A stretch of 64,000 nucleotides of DNA from Aeromicrobium sp. Root344. Lineage in GTDB: Bacteria > Actinomycetota > Actinomycetes > Propionibacteriales > Nocardioidaceae. Numbering within the stretch: the first letter of the stretch is position 1; each line of letters begins with the position of its first letter. The notes below the pieces were generated by a model that ran no database searches, was not told where the DNA came from, and saw only the letters and a list, made by a program, of their open reading frames with translations. The stretch covers positions 3,744,808 through 3,808,807 of the forward strand of contig NZ_LMDH01000001.1 in assembly GCF_001425755.1 (NCBI RefSeq), in the 5' to 3' direction. This document shows positions 34,476-42,357 of this stretch, piece after piece. The position numbers and the translations under genes were made by a program.

Positions 34476-34670
34476 TCAGCGCTCCGACGCGGGGAGCTGC
34501 AGGTTGGCGTGGACCGCGCGCCACACGGTCTTGGGGCTCTCGCCCTGGTCGAGCGCCTCGCTCGCGGTGCGTCCGTCGAGCTCACGCATGACGTGGCTGT
34601 CGGCCCACACGCGGGCGTAGCCGTGACCGAACTGCTGCTCCATCCGGAGCCAGAACTCGCTGTGCTTCAA
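34476..34670 (-). CDS. DUF3046 family protein
   Basis: A 64-residue protein that belongs to the small DUF3046 family (MKHSEFWLRMEQQFGHGYAR, VWADSHVMRELDGRTASEAL, KTVWRAVHANLQLP). The family is found almost only in actinobacteria and usually sits directly before recA. Function unknown. Here the gene precedes the inserted ceb operon instead. It follows the ClgR-like gene by three bases and is probably co-transcribed with it. Confidence 0.9.
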   Translation of the reverse strand: MKHSEFWLRMEQQFGHGYARVWADSHVMRELDGRTASEALDQGESPKTVWRAVHANLQLPASER

Positions 34671-34673
34671 CGC

Positions 34674-34976
34674 TCAGGCGGCCGAGGCCGAGACGTCACC
34701 GGGCGTGATCGACGAGATGCTCGCGATCTGGGCCTCGGCGGCCTCCTCGACCTCGAGGAGCGAGCTGACGTCGAGCAGCACCTTGGACAGTGGCACCTCG
34801 AGCGCGGCGGCGAGAGCAGCGAGCAGCTCGGAGCTGGCTTCCTTCTGGCCGCGCTCCACCTCGGAGATGTAGCCGAGGCTGACCCGGGCCTTGCCCGAGA
34901 CGTCACGCAACGTGAGGCCCTGGGACATGCGGCGCGCGCGGAGCACCTCGCCGACGAGCTGACGCATCGCGGTCAT
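34674..34976 (-). CDS. clgR: ClgR/PopR-like XRE-family regulator
   Basis: A 100-residue Cro/CI-type regulator. The HTH reads [20 protein letters not shown], then [20 protein letters not shown], matching actinobacterial ClgR, which activates clp protease and other stress genes. The start [20 protein letters not shown] is conserved. The C-terminus ends in Ala (SASAA), a feature that in ClgR homologues makes the protein a Clp substrate. Its position between cinA and DUF3046 is the usual one. Confidence 0.85.
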   Translation of the reverse strand: MTAMRQLVGEVLRARRMSQGLTLRDVSGKARVSLGYISEVERGQKEASSELLAALAAALEVPLSKVLLDVSSLLEVEEAAEAQIASISSITPGDVSASAA

Positions 34977-35009
34977 CGGGTCCCTCCGTCCTGGCGTGCC
35001 ATATGTGGT

Positions 35010-35498
35010 TCAACCCCGATCGGATCGGGATTCTTCCCCCAGCCTAGCGACCAGCCATGACAACAGCGTATCGACCGTGTCTCGCCGGATCGTGTCGCGG
35101 TCCCCCGCCAGCTCGAGCCGCCTCGTCCAGGCACCGCCCGGTGCCGCGATGCCGATGTGCACGGTGCCGGCCGGCCGGCCCTCAGCGGGTCCGGGTCCTG
35201 CGACACCGGTGGTCGACAGCCCATAGGTCGCGCCGAGTCGCTCTCGGGCGCCGACCGCCATCTGGAGTGCAACCTCCGGCGTCACGGTGCCGTGCTCGGC
35301 GATCAGGCCGGCGTCGACGCCGAGGAGCTCGGTCTTGAGCTCGGGCGCGTACGCCACCACACCGCCACGGACGACGTCGGAGGCGCCGCTGACGCTGACG
35401 AGCGTCGCGCAGAGCAGACCACCCGTGAGCGACTCCGCCATCGCGACCGTCGCGTTCGCCGACCTCAGCGCGTCGACGACGTCGGCCGCCAGCGTCAC
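35010..35498 (-). CDS. CinA C-terminal domain protein (nicotinamide-nucleotide amidase)
   Basis: A 162-residue stand-alone CinA_C/PncC domain. AMAESLTGGLLCATLVSVSG is the conserved N-terminal active-site segment, and YGLSTTGVAGPGPAEGRPAG carries the TG-IAGP motif. The family deamidates nicotinamide mononucleotide in pyridine-nucleotide recycling. The GTG at 35498 overlaps the pgsA stop (GTGA), so it is translationally coupled. Confidence 0.9.
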   Translation of the reverse strand: MTLAADVVDALRSANATVAMAESLTGGLLCATLVSVSGASDVVRGGVVAYAPELKTELLGVDAGLIAEHGTVTPEVALQMAVGARERLGATYGLSTTGVAGPGPAEGRPAGTVHIGIAAPGGAWTRRLELAGDRDTIRRDTVDTLLSWLVARLGEESRSDRG

Positions 35499-36118
35499 TG
35501 CCCCGCCGCGGCCTTGGACTCGCGCCGCAGCGTCCTGGCATCGCGTACGTACTGGACTGCCGTGGTCAGGGTGATCACCAGGGCCGCGGCCATCACGATG
35601 TTGGTCACCCAGATCATGATGTCGCTCGGGGTGTCCTTCCAGTCGCTCGGCGCGTTGTTCCACAGGTCGAACGGCAGGAGGTAGCCACCGATCGCCGCGG
35701 CTTGCAGGACGGTCTTGATCTTGCCGCCCTGACCGGCCGGCATGACGCCGTGCTTCTTGACGACGAAGCGCATCAGCGTGATGCCCCACTCGCGCACCAG
35801 GATGATGATCGCGACGGGCCAGAAGATCGGGTGGATGATCGAGATGCCGACGAAGGCCATGCCGGTCAGCGCCTTGTCGGCGATGGGGTCGGCGAGCTTG
35901 CCGAAGTTGGTGACGAGGTTGTGCTTGCGGGCCAGGTCGCCGTCGATCTTGTCCGTGACCATCAGCAGGCCGAACGTGACCCACGCGGCGATGCGGTAGT
36001 CGACGGACTCCCCGCCGTCCTTGAGCAACAGCCAGCCGAAGACCGGGACGCCGAGGATGCGCAGCACCGTCAGGGCGTTCGCGATGTTCAGGTTGCTCGG
36101 CTCTTGTGCCGCGGCCAT
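35495..36118 (-). CDS. pgsA: CDP-diacylglycerol-glycerol-3-phosphate 3-phosphatidyltransferase
   Basis: A 207-residue membrane enzyme that makes phosphatidylglycerophosphate, the first committed step to phosphatidylglycerol and cardiolipin. The CDP-alcohol phosphotransferase motif DG-x2-AR-x8-G-x3-D-x3-D is seen as DGDLARKHNLVTNFGKLADP followed by IAD. Several TM helices follow, for example VAWVTFGLLMV and IIHPIFWPVAIIILV regions. It stands in the conserved ftsK-pgsA-cinA order. Confidence 0.93.
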   Translation of the reverse strand: MAAAQEPSNLNIANALTVLRILGVPVFGWLLLKDGGESVDYRIAAWVTFGLLMVTDKIDGDLARKHNLVTNFGKLADPIADKALTGMAFVGISIIHPIFWPVAIIILVREWGITLMRFVVKKHGVMPAGQGGKIKTVLQAAAIGGYLLPFDLWNNAPSDWKDTPSDIMIWVTNIVMAAALVITLTTAVQYVRDARTLRRESKAAAGQ

Positions 36119-36148
36119 GAGTCCCTCTCGGTGGCTTGAACCAACGCC

Positions 36149-36586
36149 TCAGTATGCGGCAGCCGAACGGCGCCGCGCCAACTGGACCTCGGCCTCGCCG
36201 GGTGAGACGTTCGTCGCAAGGCCGAGCGGCGAGGTGTAGAACTTCGTCCCGTCACGGCTGACGACCTTGACCCGCGGGTCGTAGCGGACGCCGATCCGGC
36301 GTTCGATGCGGATCTCCCCCATCTCGCTCCACAGCAGCCCGACCCAGCCCTCACGGGCCCGCATGCGTACACCGTGGTCGTCGGCCACGAACAGCGGCGT
36401 GCGCGCGTCGCGCAGGCCGCGCAGGTGGATGGCCCCCAGCACGCCGAACACCGCCGTGAGGAGCCACAGCAACGGCTCGTCATGATCGTAGGCCCGCCAG
36501 CCGTAGCCGACGGCGACCGCGAAGCAGGCGGCCGCCAGCACGACGTAGAGACTGGTACGCCTGCGGATCTCGAAGGGCTCGGGCAT
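36149..36586 (-). CDS. Membrane protein with possible PH-like domain, unknown function
   Basis: A 145-residue product with two TM segments near the N-terminus (LYVVLAAACFAVAVGYGW and LLWLLTAVFGVLGAIHLRGL). A soluble part follows: TPLFVADDHGVRMRAREGWV, WSEMGEIRIERRIGVRYDPR, a pattern similar to bacterial PH domains (YcxB/YdbS-like). No function is known. It starts three bases after the ftsK stop and reads into pgsA. Confidence 0.7.
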   Translation of the reverse strand: MPEPFEIRRRTSLYVVLAAACFAVAVGYGWRAYDHDEPLLWLLTAVFGVLGAIHLRGLRDARTPLFVADDHGVRMRAREGWVGLLWSEMGEIRIERRIGVRYDPRVKVVSRDGTKFYTSPLGLATNVSPGEAEVQLARRRSAAAY

Positions 36587-36589
36587 GGC

Positions 36590-39037
36590 TCAGCCGTTTC
36601 GGATGCTGGCGAGGACCTGCTCGAGGTCGTCGGCCTTGACCAGCACGTCGCGCGCCTTGGAGCCCTCGCTGGGGCCGACGATGCCGCGGCTCTCGAGGAT
36701 GTCCATCAGGCGACCGGCCTTGGCGAAGCCGACCCGGAGCTTGCGCTGCAGCATCGAGGTCGAGCCGAACTGCGTCGTGACGCACAGCTCAATGGCCTGC
36801 AGCACGAGGTCGAGGTCATCGCCGATGTCGTCGTCGAGCTCGCGCTTGGCCGCCTGCGGAGCCGTGACGTCCTCGCGGTAGACCGGCTGCAGCTGCGTCT
36901 TGCAGTGCTCGACGATCGTGTGGATCTCGGCCTCGGTGATCCAGGCACCCTGCATGCGCATCGACTTGTTGGCACCCATCGGCAGGAACAGCCCATCGCC
37001 CTGACCCACGAGCTTCTCGGCTCCGGGCTGGTCGAGGATGACCCGGCTGTCGGTGACCGAGGACGTGGCGAACGCCAGCCGGCTCGGCACGTTGGCCTTG
37101 ATGAGGCCCGTCACGACATCGACGGAAGGGCGCTGCGTGGCCAGCACCAGGTGGATGCCGGCGGCTCGGGCGAGCTGCGTGATGCGGACGATCGAGTCCT
37201 CGACATCACGCGGAGCGACCATCATCAGGTCGGCGAGCTCGTCGACCACGACCAGCAGGTAGGGATAGGGCGCCAGGACGCGCTCGCTGCCCGCCGGAAG
37301 ACGTACCTTGCCGGCCCGGACAGCCTTGTTGAAGTCGTCGATGTGACGGAAGCCGAAGTTGGCCAGGTCGTCGTAGCGCATGTCCATCTCGCGGACGACC
37401 CACTGCAGCGCCTCGGCGGCCTTCTTGGGGCTCGTGATGATCGGCGTGATGAGGTGCGGGACTCCCTCGTACGCCGTGAGCTCGACCCGCTTGGGGTCGA
37501 CCATGATCATGCGCACCTCTTCGGGCGTCGACCGCATGAGGATCGAGGCGATCATCGAGTTGACGAACGACGACTTGCCCGACCCGGTGGCGCCGGCGAC
37601 CAGGAGGTGCGGCATCTTGGCGAGGTTGGCCACGACGTAGCCGCCCTCGACGTCCTTGCCGAGGCCGATGACCATCGGGTGGTGGTCGCTGCGTGCCTTG
37701 GCCGAGCGGAGGACGTCGCCGAGCGACACCATCTCCTTGTCGACGTTGGGGATCTCCACGCCGATCGCCGACTTGCCCGGGATCGGCGACAGGATGCGGA
37801 CCTCGTTGGACGCCACGGCGTACGAGATGTTCTTGGACAGTGCCGTGACCTTCTCGACCTTGACCGCCGGTCCGAGCTCGACCTCGTAGCGGGTCACCGT
37901 GGGGCCACGCGTGTAGCCGGTGACGGTCGCGTCGATCTGGAACTGCTCGAGCACCTCGGTGAGCCGCTCGACGACCTCGTCGGACGCCTTGGAGCGCGCC
38001 TTGTGCGGCGAGCCCTCGCGCAGCATCGTGCTGTCGGGCAGCGAGTAGACGACGTCGCCGGACAGCGCGAGCTGCTCGGCACGCGCCGGGATCGGCTCGA
38101 TCGGCGGCCGCTCGACCGGTCCGGTGTCGTCGTCCACCTCGTCGAACACGCGGGCGGGCACCTGACGGTCCTCGTCGGGGCCGTCGACCAGCGGGTTCTC
38201 GTAGGGCTCGTCGTCGCTGACGACGGCCGTACGCGGGTGCTTGCGCTTCTTGGGCTCCTCGGCCGGGGCCTCGTCCTTGGTGCGCCCGAGCGCCTTGTCG
38301 CGCAGCTCGCGGAGGCGACCCGGCACGGCGTACACCGGCGTGCTGGTCACGATCAACAGGCCGAACACCACGATGAGCAGCAGGATCGGCGACACGACGT
38401 AGGCGCTCTTGAGCAGGTCCATCGGGATCGCGGAGAACACGAAGCCGATGGCTCCCCCGGCCTCGCGCATCGCGTCGGGATCAGGATCGCCGGGACGCGG
38501 GACACCGTGGGAGATGTGCACGAGCCCGAGGATGCCGCCGCTGATGGCGGCCCAGCCAAAGGCTTGGCGGCCAGCAGGGCCGTTGCGGTCGGGGTGGCGC
38601 AGCGTGCGCCAGGCGACGACGACGAGCAGGATCGGGACGGCCCACGCCAGGACGCCGACCGCACCGGCGGTGACATCGCGTACGACGTTGCCGATCGCGC
38701 CGGGCATGTCGGACCACACGGAGCCCGCGACGATGACAGCAAGACCGAGGATGCCGAAACCGACGCCGTCGCGGCGCTGCTCGGGATCGAGGTCCTTGGC
38801 ACTGTGGCCGATGCTGCGCGCGATCGCGCCGACCAGCCCGGCGAGGCCGAGCCACATGGCCGTCGAGGCGCGCAGGAGCGCGTTGAAGACAGCAGCAATC
38901 GGACCAGGTCCCGTGCGAGCCGCTGGACGGCGGGCTGCAGGCTTGCGTGCCTGCGGCTTGCGCTTCGTAGCGGTCTTCTTGCGGGCCTGGCTGCCGGACG
39001 GCCGCTTGCGCGGCGGGGAAGACGTTCGGGTCGCCAT
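36590..39037 (-). CDS. ftsK: DNA translocase FtsK/SpoIIIE
   Basis: An 815-residue septal DNA pump that segregates chromosomes and activates XerCD. A basic N-terminal tail ([20 protein letters not shown]) is followed by four TM helices, an acidic/basic linker, and the motor: Walker [10 protein letters not shown] near residue 485 and Walker [13 protein letters not shown]. The C-terminal gamma winged helix ([20 protein letters not shown]) recognises KOPS/SRS sites. A TTG at 39043 is possible, but ATG 39037 ([13 protein letters not shown]) is preferred. It is transcribed away from a triplet palindromic repeat. Confidence 0.95.
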   Translation of the reverse strand: MATRTSSPPRKRPSGSQARKKTATKRKPQARKPAARRPAARTGPGPIAAVFNALLRASTAMWLGLAGLVGAIARSIGHSAKDLDPEQRRDGVGFGILGLAVIVAGSVWSDMPGAIGNVVRDVTAGAVGVLAWAVPILLVVVAWRTLRHPDRNGPAGRQAFGWAAISGGILGLVHISHGVPRPGDPDPDAMREAGGAIGFVFSAIPMDLLKSAYVVSPILLLIVVFGLLIVTSTPVYAVPGRLRELRDKALGRTKDEAPAEEPKKRKHPRTAVVSDDEPYENPLVDGPDEDRQVPARVFDEVDDDTGPVERPPIEPIPARAEQLALSGDVVYSLPDSTMLREGSPHKARSKASDEVVERLTEVLEQFQIDATVTGYTRGPTVTRYEVELGPAVKVEKVTALSKNISYAVASNEVRILSPIPGKSAIGVEIPNVDKEMVSLGDVLRSAKARSDHHPMVIGLGKDVEGGYVVANLAKMPHLLVAGATGSGKSSFVNSMIASILMRSTPEEVRMIMVDPKRVELTAYEGVPHLITPIITSPKKAAEALQWVVREMDMRYDDLANFGFRHIDDFNKAVRAGKVRLPAGSERVLAPYPYLLVVVDELADLMMVAPRDVEDSIVRITQLARAAGIHLVLATQRPSVDVVTGLIKANVPSRLAFATSSVTDSRVILDQPGAEKLVGQGDGLFLPMGANKSMRMQGAWITEAEIHTIVEHCKTQLQPVYREDVTAPQAAKRELDDDIGDDLDLVLQAIELCVTTQFGSTSMLQRKLRVGFAKAGRLMDILESRGIVGPSEGSKARDVLVKADDLEQVLASIRNG

Positions 39038-39107
39038 GGACAAAGGTTAAAGCACAGGTCGAAGGTTTCGCCGCAGGCTCGCGTGTGACGCGTGATCTCT
39101 CCGCGGG

Positions 39108-39189
39108 CGGTGGAAATACCACTGTTTGAGGCGGCATTGGGTGGAATGGCCACCGATCAGGTCATTCTGTGGAGAATCCACCGCTTGAG
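39108..39189. repeat. Triplet of palindromic repeats upstream of ftsK
   Basis: Three imperfect copies of a GGTGGAnnnnCCACC palindrome, at about 39108-39130, 39139-39155 and 39167-39189. Two copies carry the flank TTGAG on the same side (CACTGTTTGAG, CACCGCTTGAG). Consensus CGGTGGAnnnTCCACCGnTTGAG; the same unit, in inverted orientation, occurs at 59061-59141. The repeat fills the ftsK-chelatase gap. Confidence 0.8.
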
Positions 39190-39915
39190 CTACTGGTGGG
39201 CCAGGCGGGGGCCGGGATCGCCGCCGATCGGCGTCCAGGCCCCTCGCGAACGGGCTCGTGCCAGCACGAGGCTCACGAGTCGCGCGTCCGGCGGACCACC
39301 GTCGAGCAGGGGCTCGGTGACCACGTCAGCGCCTGCGGCGGCGATGTGGTCGTGCACGTCGCCCGGGGTCAGCACATAGGTCGACACGACGACACGCTGG
39401 CCGTACGCCCGCGCGACGTCGACGGCGTCGGCGAGCGGCGTGTCGGGCCCCCCGAGAGTCCCGACATGCACGCGGCCGCCCCAGACGGCGCTGAGCAGCC
39501 GGGCGGCCTTGCCGATGTCGGCGATCGCCCGGTCATCGGTCGCGGAGTCGGCGGCGAGCACGATCGTGTCGTGCGAGCGGGCCCCCGCCTCAAACAGTCG
39601 GCGGACGCCGATCTCCGCGAGGACCCAGTCGGGTCCGAGCGGCGGTGTCACCGTCACCGCCGGGTCGAGGTGCGAGGCCCCGACGACGTCGACGCTGACC
39701 GGTGTGTCGTACGACAGCATGAGCGGCACGATCGCGCGGGGACCTGCGGTCTCCGCGACGATCTCCGCGATCGTCGGCTGCTGCACGTCGACGAACGCGT
39801 CGACGACGTCGAGGTCCTGCGCCTCCCGCCGCACGGCGTTCACCAGGCCGGCAAGGGCCCCGCGTCCGCGCGAGCTCTCGGCACCGTGGGCGCACAGGAT
39901 CAGTGTGCGGTTCAC
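39190..39915 (-). CDS. Sirohydrochlorin chelatase-like (CbiX) protein 1
   Basis: A 241-residue protein of two CbiX-type halves. The first half starts VNRTLILCAHGAESSRGRGA (His in AHG is the usual metal-binding position), and DAFVDVQQPTIAEIV follows. The second half includes VLTPGDVHDHIAAAGADVVT, with candidate His ligands. The enzyme would insert Fe into sirohydrochlorin, making siroheme for NirB. GTG 39915 is preferred because GCAGGTGG precedes it and it overlaps a possible 52-codon ORF as GTGA; GTG 39924 is an alternative. The catalytic residues are not fully conserved, so its activity could be altered. It is a paralogue of the next chelatase gene. Confidence 0.75.
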   Translation of the reverse strand: MNRTLILCAHGAESSRGRGALAGLVNAVRREAQDLDVVDAFVDVQQPTIAEIVAETAGPRAIVPLMLSYDTPVSVDVVGASHLDPAVTVTPPLGPDWVLAEIGVRRLFEAGARSHDTIVLAADSATDDRAIADIGKAARLLSAVWGGRVHVGTLGGPDTPLADAVDVARAYGQRVVVSTYVLTPGDVHDHIAAAGADVVTEPLLDGGPPDARLVSLVLARARSRGAWTPIGGDPGPRLAHQ

Positions 39916-40070
39916 GGGTGCCACCTGCGTCGGCCGACCGAGGAACCCGAGATGTCCGCGGTTGGCGGCCGAAGTCGGTGCGCCTCCGCCGTTGCGTGAA
40001 CGGCGGAGGCTCCCGAATCTGCGGCCTGGAGGCTGCCTCCGGACGGGCTCGAGGTGTCAAAGCGCTTCAT
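39912..40070 (-). CDS. Possible 52-residue leader ORF before the chelatase
   Basis: ATG 40070 to TGA 39912 codes MKRFDTSSPSGGSLQAADSG followed by a Ser/Ala/Arg-rich tail ending RRRWHP. GAGAGG lies 9 bases before the ATG, and the stop overlaps the chelatase start as GTGA, which would couple translation. Third-position GC (about 77 percent by hand) is below the neighbouring genes, and no family was recognised. It starts 66 bases after a GlnR-like box. Alternatively the region is an untranslated leader. Confidence 0.35.
   Translation of the reverse strand: MKRFDTSSPSGGSLQAADSGASAVHATAEAHRLRPPTADISGSSVGRRRWHP
39982..40010 (-). other. 12-bp perfect hairpin in the chelatase leader
   Basis: GCCTCCGCCGTT (39982-39993) pairs with AACGGCGGAGGC (39999-40010) around the loop GCGTG. 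It lies about 70 bases before the chelatase start, inside the possible leader ORF. It could be an attenuator, or a terminator for transcripts arriving from the upstream nitrate operon. Confidence 0.6.
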
Positions 40071-40083
40071 GCCTTCACACCTC
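40051..40083 (-). other. Hairpin that would mask the leader-ORF start
   Basis: GAGGTGT (40051-40057) and ACACCTC (40077-40083) pair around a 19-base loop. On the minus strand the 5' arm contains the candidate Shine-Dalgarno and the ATG at 40070 lies in the loop. Start-site masking is inference. Confidence 0.4.
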
Positions 40084-40135
40084 TCGATCGTCGACGAGGG
40101 TTCCCCCACCAGCACCTCCACTCTCTGGCGCACCT

Positions 40136-40173
40136 GTTTCGCAACGGTTAACGCGGGGGCGAGGTTTGGTTAC
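40136..40173 (-). promoter_or_regulatory. GlnR-like nitrogen-control box
   Basis: Read on the minus strand: GTAAC-n6-TCGCC-n6-TTAAC-n6-GAAAC. The GlnR consensus is gTnAC-n6-GaAAC-n6-gTnAC-n6-GaAAC. Spacing is exact through all four elements; the first and last match fully, the third lacks only the weak first G, and the second does not match. It lies in the 260-base gap between the two chelatase genes. Confidence 0.6.
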
Positions 40174-40181
40174 ATCTGTTC

Positions 40182-40898
40182 TCACACGCGGCTGGAGGAC
40201 GTCGCAGACGCCCAGTCGAGCACGCCTGCGCCCTCGGCGAACCTGTCGAGGACCAACGACACCATGTCGGGGTCGACGTCGAGCCCGTCGAGCAGCGGAC
40301 GGGTCACGACCTCGGCGCCGCACGAGAGCAGCTTGTCGTGGAAGAAGCCCGGCGCCATGAGATAGCTCGCCACGACGACGCGGCGACCGGCGCCCGACAC
40401 GTCGCGCACGATCTCGGCGATCGGTGTCCCCGTGCCTCCGACGTAGCCGACAGGCACCGGAGAGCCCCAGGCGGCGCCGAGCATGCGGGCGGCCACCTCG
40501 ACGCTCTGCCGGGCTCGTGCGTCAGTCGATCCGGCGGCACCCAGCACGACGATGTCGTTCCGCGTCACGCCCGCCTCGGCGAGTCTCCCGAGCATGACAC
40601 CGGTCAGCCGCGGATCAGGGCCGAGCGTGCTGGACGCGACGGCGTACGGCCGGTCGACGGCCTGCTCGATGTCGACGTGCACGTGGAAGCCGGGCGCCAG
40701 GAGCAGCGGCACGACCACGGCGAGCCCGTCGACGTGGTCCACGACGCGGGCCACCGGCGGTTCCTGCACGTCGACGAACGCCTCGCGCACGTCGAGATGT
40801 GGCGACAGGTCACGAACCGCCTCGACCAGGGCGGTGATCGAGGTGCGGGCGGCGGGGACGTCGGTGCCGTGGCTCGTCGCGATGAGCGTGATCGTCAC
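40182..40898 (-). CDS. Sirohydrochlorin chelatase-like (CbiX) protein 2
   Basis: A 238-residue CbiX-type protein, paralogous to the gene at 39190-39915. It starts at GTG 40898 (TITLIATSHGTDVPAARTSI, with the SHG His), then VREAFVDVQEPPVARVVDHV. LLLAPGFHVHVDIEQAVD and SYLMAPGFFHDKLLSCGAEV carry the paired His (G-F-H-V-H, F-F-H-D) typical of the metal site, and it keeps more of them than its paralogue. It probably is the functional siroheme ferrochelatase for NirB. Its start overlaps the stop of the NnaR-like gene (GTGA). Confidence 0.82.
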   Translation of the reverse strand: MTITLIATSHGTDVPAARTSITALVEAVRDLSPHLDVREAFVDVQEPPVARVVDHVDGLAVVVPLLLAPGFHVHVDIEQAVDRPYAVASSTLGPDPRLTGVMLGRLAEAGVTRNDIVVLGAAGSTDARARQSVEVAARMLGAAWGSPVPVGYVGGTGTPIAEIVRDVSGAGRRVVVASYLMAPGFFHDKLLSCGAEVVTRPLLDGLDVDPDMVSLVLDRFAEGAGVLDWASATSSSRV

Positions 40899-42013
40899 GA
40901 CGCCGACTCCGCGATCGCAAGGCGATAGCCGCGCTTGACGACCGTCTGGACGATGGGCTGGCCGATGGCCTCGCGGAGGCGTGCGACAGCGACCTCGGCC
41001 GAGTGCGGGTCACCGGAGTCGCCCGGCAGCACCGAGAGCAGCTCTTCACGCGAGCGCACGGATCCCGGTTCGCTCGCCAACGCCCGCAGGATCGCCAGGC
41101 CGCTGGGCGAGACCGGCAGGACCTCGTGGTTGAGGGTCGCTGCCGTCGCACGGACGCGGAGCTGGCCTGCGGGGGTCGCCACGTTCTCGGAGGCGTCGCC
41201 CAGATACATCACGAGCGACCGCACGAGCGCACCCAGCCTGGCGCGGTCCGGCAGCAACGGGTCGAACCCGGCAGCGCGCAGCGGATCGGCGGTCACGGGG
41301 CCGACGGCGGCGAGGACGAGGCGACGGTCCTTCTCGAGGCGTCTCAAGTCGTCGTCGACACCGGCTTCGTTGACGGCAGCCAGCCACGCGGCGGCTCCGG
41401 GCGCCGACGTGAAGACGACCGAGTCGTACGACCCGGCGGCGGCATCGCGGACGGACCGTTCGACCGCGGAGGGATCCGGTGGTGCGCCCCAGCGGTAGAC
41501 GACGAGGCCGAACGGCCGGCCGCCTGCTGCGCGCAGCCGCTGCTCGAGTCCGTCGTCGCCGGCACCGTGGTGCTGCACGGCGATCGACAGTCCCTTGACG
41601 CCTTCGGTGGCCAGGAACTCGGCGATCTCGGCCGACGTCTCGGACTCGGCGACCCAGTCGGGCACCAGACCAGCGGCCTGCAGGGCACCGCGGGCCTTGG
41701 GACCGCGGGCGATGAGGCGTACGGATTCCAGCGCCTCGATCAGCTCATGCCCCATGCCGGCTGCCTCGGCGGTGTCGAGCCAGCCACGGAAACCGATACC
41801 GGTCGTCACGACCACGATGTCGGTGCCGGTCGCGATCATCTGCCGGGTCTGGGCGAGCAACGTGTCCTCGTCGATGTGCGACTCGACGCCGAGGGAGGCC
41901 GCGATCGTGACGTCGGCACCGCGGCGACCGAGGGCCAGCGAGAGGTCGGCAGCCCGCCGTTGGGCGGTCACCAGGATCTGGGTACCGGCGAGCACCGGCC
42001 CGAGTGCGGTCAC
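40895..42013 (-). CDS. nnaR: NnaR-type regulator: HemD-like domain plus winged helix
   Basis: A 372-residue fusion starting at GTG 42013, which overlaps the nirD stop. Residues 1 to about 265 are a uroporphyrinogen-III synthase (HemD)-like domain (ILVTAQRRAADLSLALGRRG, VVVTTGIGFRGWLDTAEAAG, SYDSVVFTSAPGAAAWLAAV). The C-terminal 90 or so residues are an OmpR-type winged helix (SPSGLAILRALASEPGSVRS, SAEVAVARLREAIGQPIVQT, VVKRGYRLAI). This architecture is that of NnaR (SCO2958, Rv0260c), known to act with GlnR on nitrate/nitrite assimilation genes. The position inside the nitrate operon supports that role over a plain HemD enzyme. Confidence 0.88.
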   Translation of the reverse strand: MTALGPVLAGTQILVTAQRRAADLSLALGRRGADVTIAASLGVESHIDEDTLLAQTRQMIATGTDIVVVTTGIGFRGWLDTAEAAGMGHELIEALESVRLIARGPKARGALQAAGLVPDWVAESETSAEIAEFLATEGVKGLSIAVQHHGAGDDGLEQRLRAAGGRPFGLVVYRWGAPPDPSAVERSVRDAAAGSYDSVVFTSAPGAAAWLAAVNEAGVDDDLRRLEKDRRLVLAAVGPVTADPLRAAGFDPLLPDRARLGALVRSLVMYLGDASENVATPAGQLRVRATAATLNHEVLPVSPSGLAILRALASEPGSVRSREELLSVLPGDSGDPHSAEVAVARLREAIGQPIVQTVVKRGYRLAIAESAS

Positions 42014-42357
42014 GCCGCCCTGCTCCGAGCGACGACCTGGACCTCGACCCAGCCGTCGGCGACGCGTGTGGGCCAGACCTGGAGCGAGACCTCGGGGTCG
42101 TCGAGGCACTGGCCCGTGCGGAGGTCGAACGACTGCTTGTGCATCGGTGACGCGACCGTCGGCACGCCCTTGCGGCTGCCGACCAGCCCGCGGGCCATGA
42201 CGTTGGCCTGGCTGAACGGGTCGAGGTGGTCGACCGCGTGGACCTCACCGCTGTCGCTCAGGCGGAACAGCGCGACCTGGTGGCCGCCGACGAGCGCCGC
42301 GGCGCCGCGGTCGGGCACCAGCGCCTCCAGCTCACAGACACGCTGCCACTCAGTCAT
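42010..42357 (-). CDS. nirD: Nitrite reductase small subunit
   Basis: A 115-residue Rieske-fold protein. AALVGGHQVALFRLSDSGEV and SRKGVPTVASPMHKQSFDLR follow the NirD pattern, and the Rieske Cys/His ligands are absent, as is normal for NirD. It partners the large subunit in NADH-dependent reduction of nitrite to ammonium. ATG 42357 overlaps the nirB stop as ATGA. Confidence 0.93.
   Translation of the reverse strand: MTEWQRVCELEALVPDRGAAALVGGHQVALFRLSDSGEVHAVDHLDPFSQANVMARGLVGSRKGVPTVASPMHKQSFDLRTGQCLDDPEVSLQVWPTRVADGWVEVQVVARSRAA

Noticed and set aside
39925..40181. A riboswitch (cobalamin or c-di-AMP type) before the chelatase, suggested by a GGGGGAACCC stretch.
   Set aside because: The core boxes of either class could not be assembled in order, and the 5' part is better explained by a GlnR-like array. 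A covariance-model search would settle it.
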